DNA of 64,000 bases. Source: Leptospira sp. (GTDB taxonomy: Bacteria; Spirochaetota; Leptospiria; Leptospirales; Leptospiraceae). Both the position numbers and the translations under genes were made by a program. The DNA is taken from contig JAPZRK010000051.1 of the NCBI GenBank assembly GCA_027531445.1, forward strand, positions 16,409 through 80,408. Direction: 5' to 3'. Shown here piece after piece: positions 61,609-64,000 of the stretch; within the stretch, counting starts at the first letter, position 1; each line of letters opens with the position of its first letter. The notes beneath the pieces are model-generated. The model had not been told where the DNA came from and did no database searches. It saw nothing but the letters and a program-made list of their open reading frames with translations.

Positions 61609-62829
61609 CTAGTCCAGAATCTGGACAATCGCGTTTACAGGTAGAAAAAGGAGGCCCACCGAATGGGGTAAATTGACACGCTCAACTTCAAAATTATACA
61701 AAGACTCTCGCCAAAGATAACTACCTTGGGTATGAGATTGACCGCGATGGAATGCAACACCAATGGAATACTTGCCTTCTCGAAACCAAACGGGAAATTT
61801 AAAGGAAACTTTTCCCTGCTTTCCTTCAATCACTTCCATAGGTGGAACTTGTAGAAGGTGTGTATTTGTGCCAAATATCCGAATGCCTTTTTCATCATCA
61901 ATATGAAAGCCTACGGTGAGTTGTGACATTGATTGTTTGGCAGTAAATTGAATTTCTAATGTGATCTCATCGCCTACAAAAGTAAGATGAGGAAGTGTAA
62001 CATTTCCCTTTGAAAGGGAAATATCAAGTGAAGATATAAAATCTCCGAAGGAGGATGTTTGTGCAGAATTTGTAGTGAGCGACGAGTTTACCTCACCTTC
62101 TGTTTTCGCTAAGATTTGCATATAGGACTCAATCCCTTCTTTCGGCGTTCCATCGAACAAAAGTTTCCCACGTTCAAAGAGTAAAATGCGTTTGCAAAAA
62201 TGACTCACCAAACCTAGGTCATGGCTGACAAACAGAACGATTGAGCCTTCTTTCAAAAATTGTTCAAAGCGGTGTAAACATTTTTGTTGGAAACTTGCAT
62301 CTCCCACGGCAAGAGCTTCGTCTACTATTAAAATTTCCGGGCGCTCAGCGGTTGCCAAACTAAAGCCCAATCGCATAGCCATTCCAGAGCTATAATTTTT
62401 GAGTGGCACCTTTCTAAAATCTGCCAACCCTGCAAAATCAAAAACTTCATCCATCAATTTTGAAATTTGTGCAGGTTTGTATCCCCAAACGAGTCCATTA
62501 AAGTAAACGTTTTCTTCTCCAGAAAGTTCAGAGTTAAAACCGACACTTAACTCTAATAAGGCGCGCACAGATCCTTTGATTACTTTTGTCCCTGATTCTT
62601 CTTTGGTCACTCCAGCTAAAATTTTAAGGAGTGTCGACTTCCCCGCACCATTTCTTCCGATGATCCCGATTGCTTCACCAGGTACAGCTTCAAATGAAAT
62701 ATCTTTTAAGGCTGTAAAACGAGTATCGATTCCAAGATAACCGAAGGTCAATCCAGCAAGGATTCTTTTTGACGGCTTCGAAAATCCGTAATATTCTTTT
62801 GTAAGGTGAGAGACCTTGATTGAACCCAT
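61609..62829 (-). CDS. Polysaccharide ABC exporter ATPase with C-terminal carbohydrate-binding domain (Wzt-like)
   Basis: A 406-aa ATPase. Walker A is IGIIGRNGAGKSTLLKILAG, the signature NYSSGMAMRLGFSLATAERP, Walker B ILIVDEALAVGDASFQQKC and the H-loop LFVSHDLGLVSHFC. The C-terminal 140 residues form a beta-sandwich (TLEIQFTAKQSMSQLTVGFH, then YSIGVAFHRGQSHTQGS), as in O-antigen Wzt proteins that recognise the finished chain. It lies 4 bp after the permease gene. Confidence 0.93.
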   Translation of the reverse strand: MGSIKVSHLTKEYYGFSKPSKRILAGLTFGYLGIDTRFTALKDISFEAVPGEAIGIIGRNGAGKSTLLKILAGVTKEESGTKVIKGSVRALLELSVGFNSELSGEENVYFNGLVWGYKPAQISKLMDEVFDFAGLADFRKVPLKNYSSGMAMRLGFSLATAERPEILIVDEALAVGDASFQQKCLHRFEQFLKEGSIVLFVSHDLGLVSHFCKRILLFERGKLLFDGTPKEGIESYMQILAKTEGEVNSSLTTNSAQTSSFGDFISSLDISLSKGNVTLPHLTFVGDEITLEIQFTAKQSMSQLTVGFHIDDEKGIRIFGTNTHLLQVPPMEVIEGKQGKVSFKFPVWFREGKYSIGVAFHRGQSHTQGSYLWRESLYNFEVERVNLPHSVGLLFLPVNAIVQILD

Positions 62830-62833
62830 TGAT

Positions 62834-63583
62834 TTAGAGATGATCTAAGATCACGGTTTGAAATTTCTTCTTTGCAAGAATAAAGACAAGCAGGAACGAA
62901 AACAGAAAAGGAAATATGCCAATCCAATCGAATTGTGGAACGAAACCTTCGATCACCAAACTTCGAAATATGTCTAAGGGAATCGTCAATGGATTGAGCA
63001 AATTGATCTCGCGGAGAAATCCTTTTGGATAATAGAGCACCGGTATTCCCCAAAATAAAACCTGACTCACCAATCGGATCAAAGGGGAGATGTCTTTTAA
63101 TAAAACATTTAGCCTAGAAAGATAATGTAAAAACAGGAGAAGGTAAAGACCAACAAATACAAGACAAATCAAACCTGTCAAGAGACCCAAGTAATTTAGT
63201 TTTCCATAATATGCAAGTAGAATGAACACCGGAATCGATGTGATAAAAACATGGATCAAGTATTGGACAAAAGGAATCCAAATAAATAGATCCAGTCCCA
63301 GCGATGACTTTTTTAGAAGCGAACGATTGTCCGTGAGAATGCTTGTGCCTCTAACCAAAAACTCCTGGAGTGGAATCCAAAAAAGGAGACCTGTGAGCAA
63401 ATACGCAGTAAAATCGTCTTGGGTGCTTGGGGTTCGAAGGTTGAGAACAAGGAAAACGACAGCATAGAGAGAGATCAGAACCAAGTTCTGCAAAAACATC
63501 CAAGAGATGCCTAAAAAGGATCCAGCATACTGCAAAGCATAATCACGCCTTACGAGTGCCCACAGAATTTGTAATGTCTCCAT
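62834..63583 (-). CDS. Polysaccharide ABC exporter permease (Wzm-like)
   Basis: About 249 aa from the ATG at 63583; an in-frame TTG at 63619 adds twelve residues. Six membrane helices are seen, beginning FLQNLVLISLYAVVFLVLNL. The ABC-2 features are ALVRRDYALQYAGSFLGISW, RGTSILTDNRSLLKKSSLGL with the coupling region, and VLFWGIPVLYYPKGF, NPLTIPLDIFRSLVIEG near the end. It pairs with the ATPase gene to export O-antigen or another glycan across the inner membrane. Confidence 0.93.
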   Translation of the reverse strand: METLQILWALVRRDYALQYAGSFLGISWMFLQNLVLISLYAVVFLVLNLRTPSTQDDFTAYLLTGLLFWIPLQEFLVRGTSILTDNRSLLKKSSLGLDLFIWIPFVQYLIHVFITSIPVFILLAYYGKLNYLGLLTGLICLVFVGLYLLLFLHYLSRLNVLLKDISPLIRLVSQVLFWGIPVLYYPKGFLREINLLNPLTIPLDIFRSLVIEGFVPQFDWIGIFPFLFSFLLVFILAKKKFQTVILDHL

Positions 63584-63675
63584 GCTTATAGTTTCGGAGA
63601 ACCAATACCCGTTCTGCAACAGAAGGCAAGAAAAAGCCGAATCGGTGCCGATCGTTTTTGGAGATCGACTTGTAT

Positions 63676-63715
63676 TTCCCTACCTAGCTCCCAATGGCGG
63701 GAGCTAGGTAGGGAA
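63676..63715. repeat. Perfect 17-bp inverted repeat (hairpin)
   Basis: TTCCCTACCTAGCTCCC (63676-63692), loop AATGGC, GGGAGCTAGGTAGGGAA (63699-63715). There is no T run on either side, so it is not a standard terminator. It lies between the small gene at 63750-63965 and the permease gene. It could be an intercistronic stabilising or processing hairpin, or a mobile repeat. Confidence 0.85.
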
Positions 63716-63723
63716 TGGAAACG

Positions 63724-63740
63724 CCCTAGCTACTTGCTAG
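63724..63740. repeat. Short inverted repeat next to the 17-bp hairpin
   Basis: CCTAGC (63724-63729), loop TACTT, GCTAGG (63735-63740). It repeats the CTAG-GC core of the larger hairpin 9 bp to the left. Confidence 0.6.
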
Positions 63741-63749
63741 GAAAGGGAC

Positions 63750-63965
63750 TTAGAGTCTACGAAGGTTCTTTTGACCGAGGTCAGAAAGTTTGGGAGATAC
63801 CCAATTTCCATTCTGTACCACTTCGCCTTGGAAGGCTTCTGTCAAATACTCTTCAAAGGTCTTCCCATTGGAACCTTGGGAAAATCCTTTCTTCGGACCT
63901 TGTCCTGCGAGGCCACTTTCTTTGTGGCGATTATAAGCGGGTTGATGGATGGATCGAACGATCAT
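63750..63965 (-). CDS. Small soluble protein of unknown function
   Basis: A 71-aa basic protein with no membrane segment: VRSIHQPAYNRHKESGLAGQ, GKTFEEYLTEAFQGEVV and SPKLSDLGQKNLRRL. GGGGAGG 9 nt before the ATG is a strong Shine-Dalgarno, so I take it as a real gene. Upstream on the minus strand a further gene probably exists beyond position 64000. Downstream lie the hairpins and then the ABC exporter. Function unknown; the K-T-F-E-E-Y-L-T-E-A-F helix looks like a docking helix, which is a guess. Confidence 0.6.
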   Translation of the reverse strand: MIVRSIHQPAYNRHKESGLAGQGPKKGFSQGSNGKTFEEYLTEAFQGEVVQNGNWVSPKLSDLGQKNLRRL

Positions 63966-64000
63966 AATTTTTTCCTCCCCGTCGTATCTTAGACGACATA

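Noticed and set aside
63660..63740. CRISPR-like or insertion-sequence end
   Set aside because: Only single inverted repeats are present, with no repeated spacer units, transposase or target duplication visible.

Overview
The window comes from a spirochaete, most probably a Leptospira of the saprophytic type. This is inferred from gene content and base composition, not from a database search. Supporting signs are a moderately low G+C content, many lipoproteins with loose spirochaetal lipoboxes, LPS biosynthesis (lpxK), a spirochaete-type motility set (fliI, fliJ, flbB, fapA, sigma-28, flhG, flhF), and lineage-typical exported proteins such as kelch/Ig-like lipoproteins, FecR and DUF4384 proteins and a secreted caspase-like protease. 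No IS element, prophage or CRISPR array is visible, and the region reads as chromosomal backbone with accessory patches.

Layout. 1-6968 (minus) is a tripartite efflux operon: TolC, three lipoproteins, a Yip1-like membrane protein, a membrane-fusion protein and the start of an RND pump that runs off the left edge. 7115-10095 holds a secreted protein with two Tudor-like repeats, a small unknown protein, a non-coding gap of about 370 bp, and a FecR/DUF4384 pair. 10119-16895 (minus) is a tightly overlapping operon of a signal-peptide-bearing caspase-like protease and three kelch lipoproteins. 16958-18361 is a small lipoprotein plus an exported protein of unknown function. 18345-24641 has a DCC protein, an M3 peptidase, a Sco1/PCuAC copper pair, an alpha/beta hydrolase and a hybrid kinase with an eroded ATPase domain. 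24666-29125 carries tatA-tatC, a degenerate PP2C-like membrane protein, a GH1 glycosidase and a glycosyltransferase.

29122-32538 (minus) is tRNA-Gly(GCC), tig, clpP and clpX. 32796-41345 includes an SGNH esterase, a DUF3095 protein, a GH3 enzyme, a PilZ-like protein, murA, a polyferredoxin, a small zinc-ribbon protein and a lipoprotein. 41456-55126 is the motility section: fliI, an opposed 1036-aa multidomain sensor kinase/phosphatase, fliJ and flbB; then on the minus strand flhF, flhG, a membrane protein, fliA, fapA, two poorly known genes, remA-like and gmk. 55248-60234 carries pirin-mnmD-mnmC, hisE-lpxK and a thioredoxin/TPR protein. 60259-63965 (minus) encodes a small unknown protein, an ABC polysaccharide exporter and UDP-glucose dehydrogenase.

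Main points for a second look: the secreted caspase/kelch operon with its FecR/DUF4384 neighbours; a ClpP whose catalytic Asp is Asn; a MurA whose fosfomycin-target Cys is Asp; two signalling proteins with eroded catalytic domains; a perfect 18-bp palindrome placed like an operator; and a perfect 17-bp hairpin inside the polysaccharide-export region.
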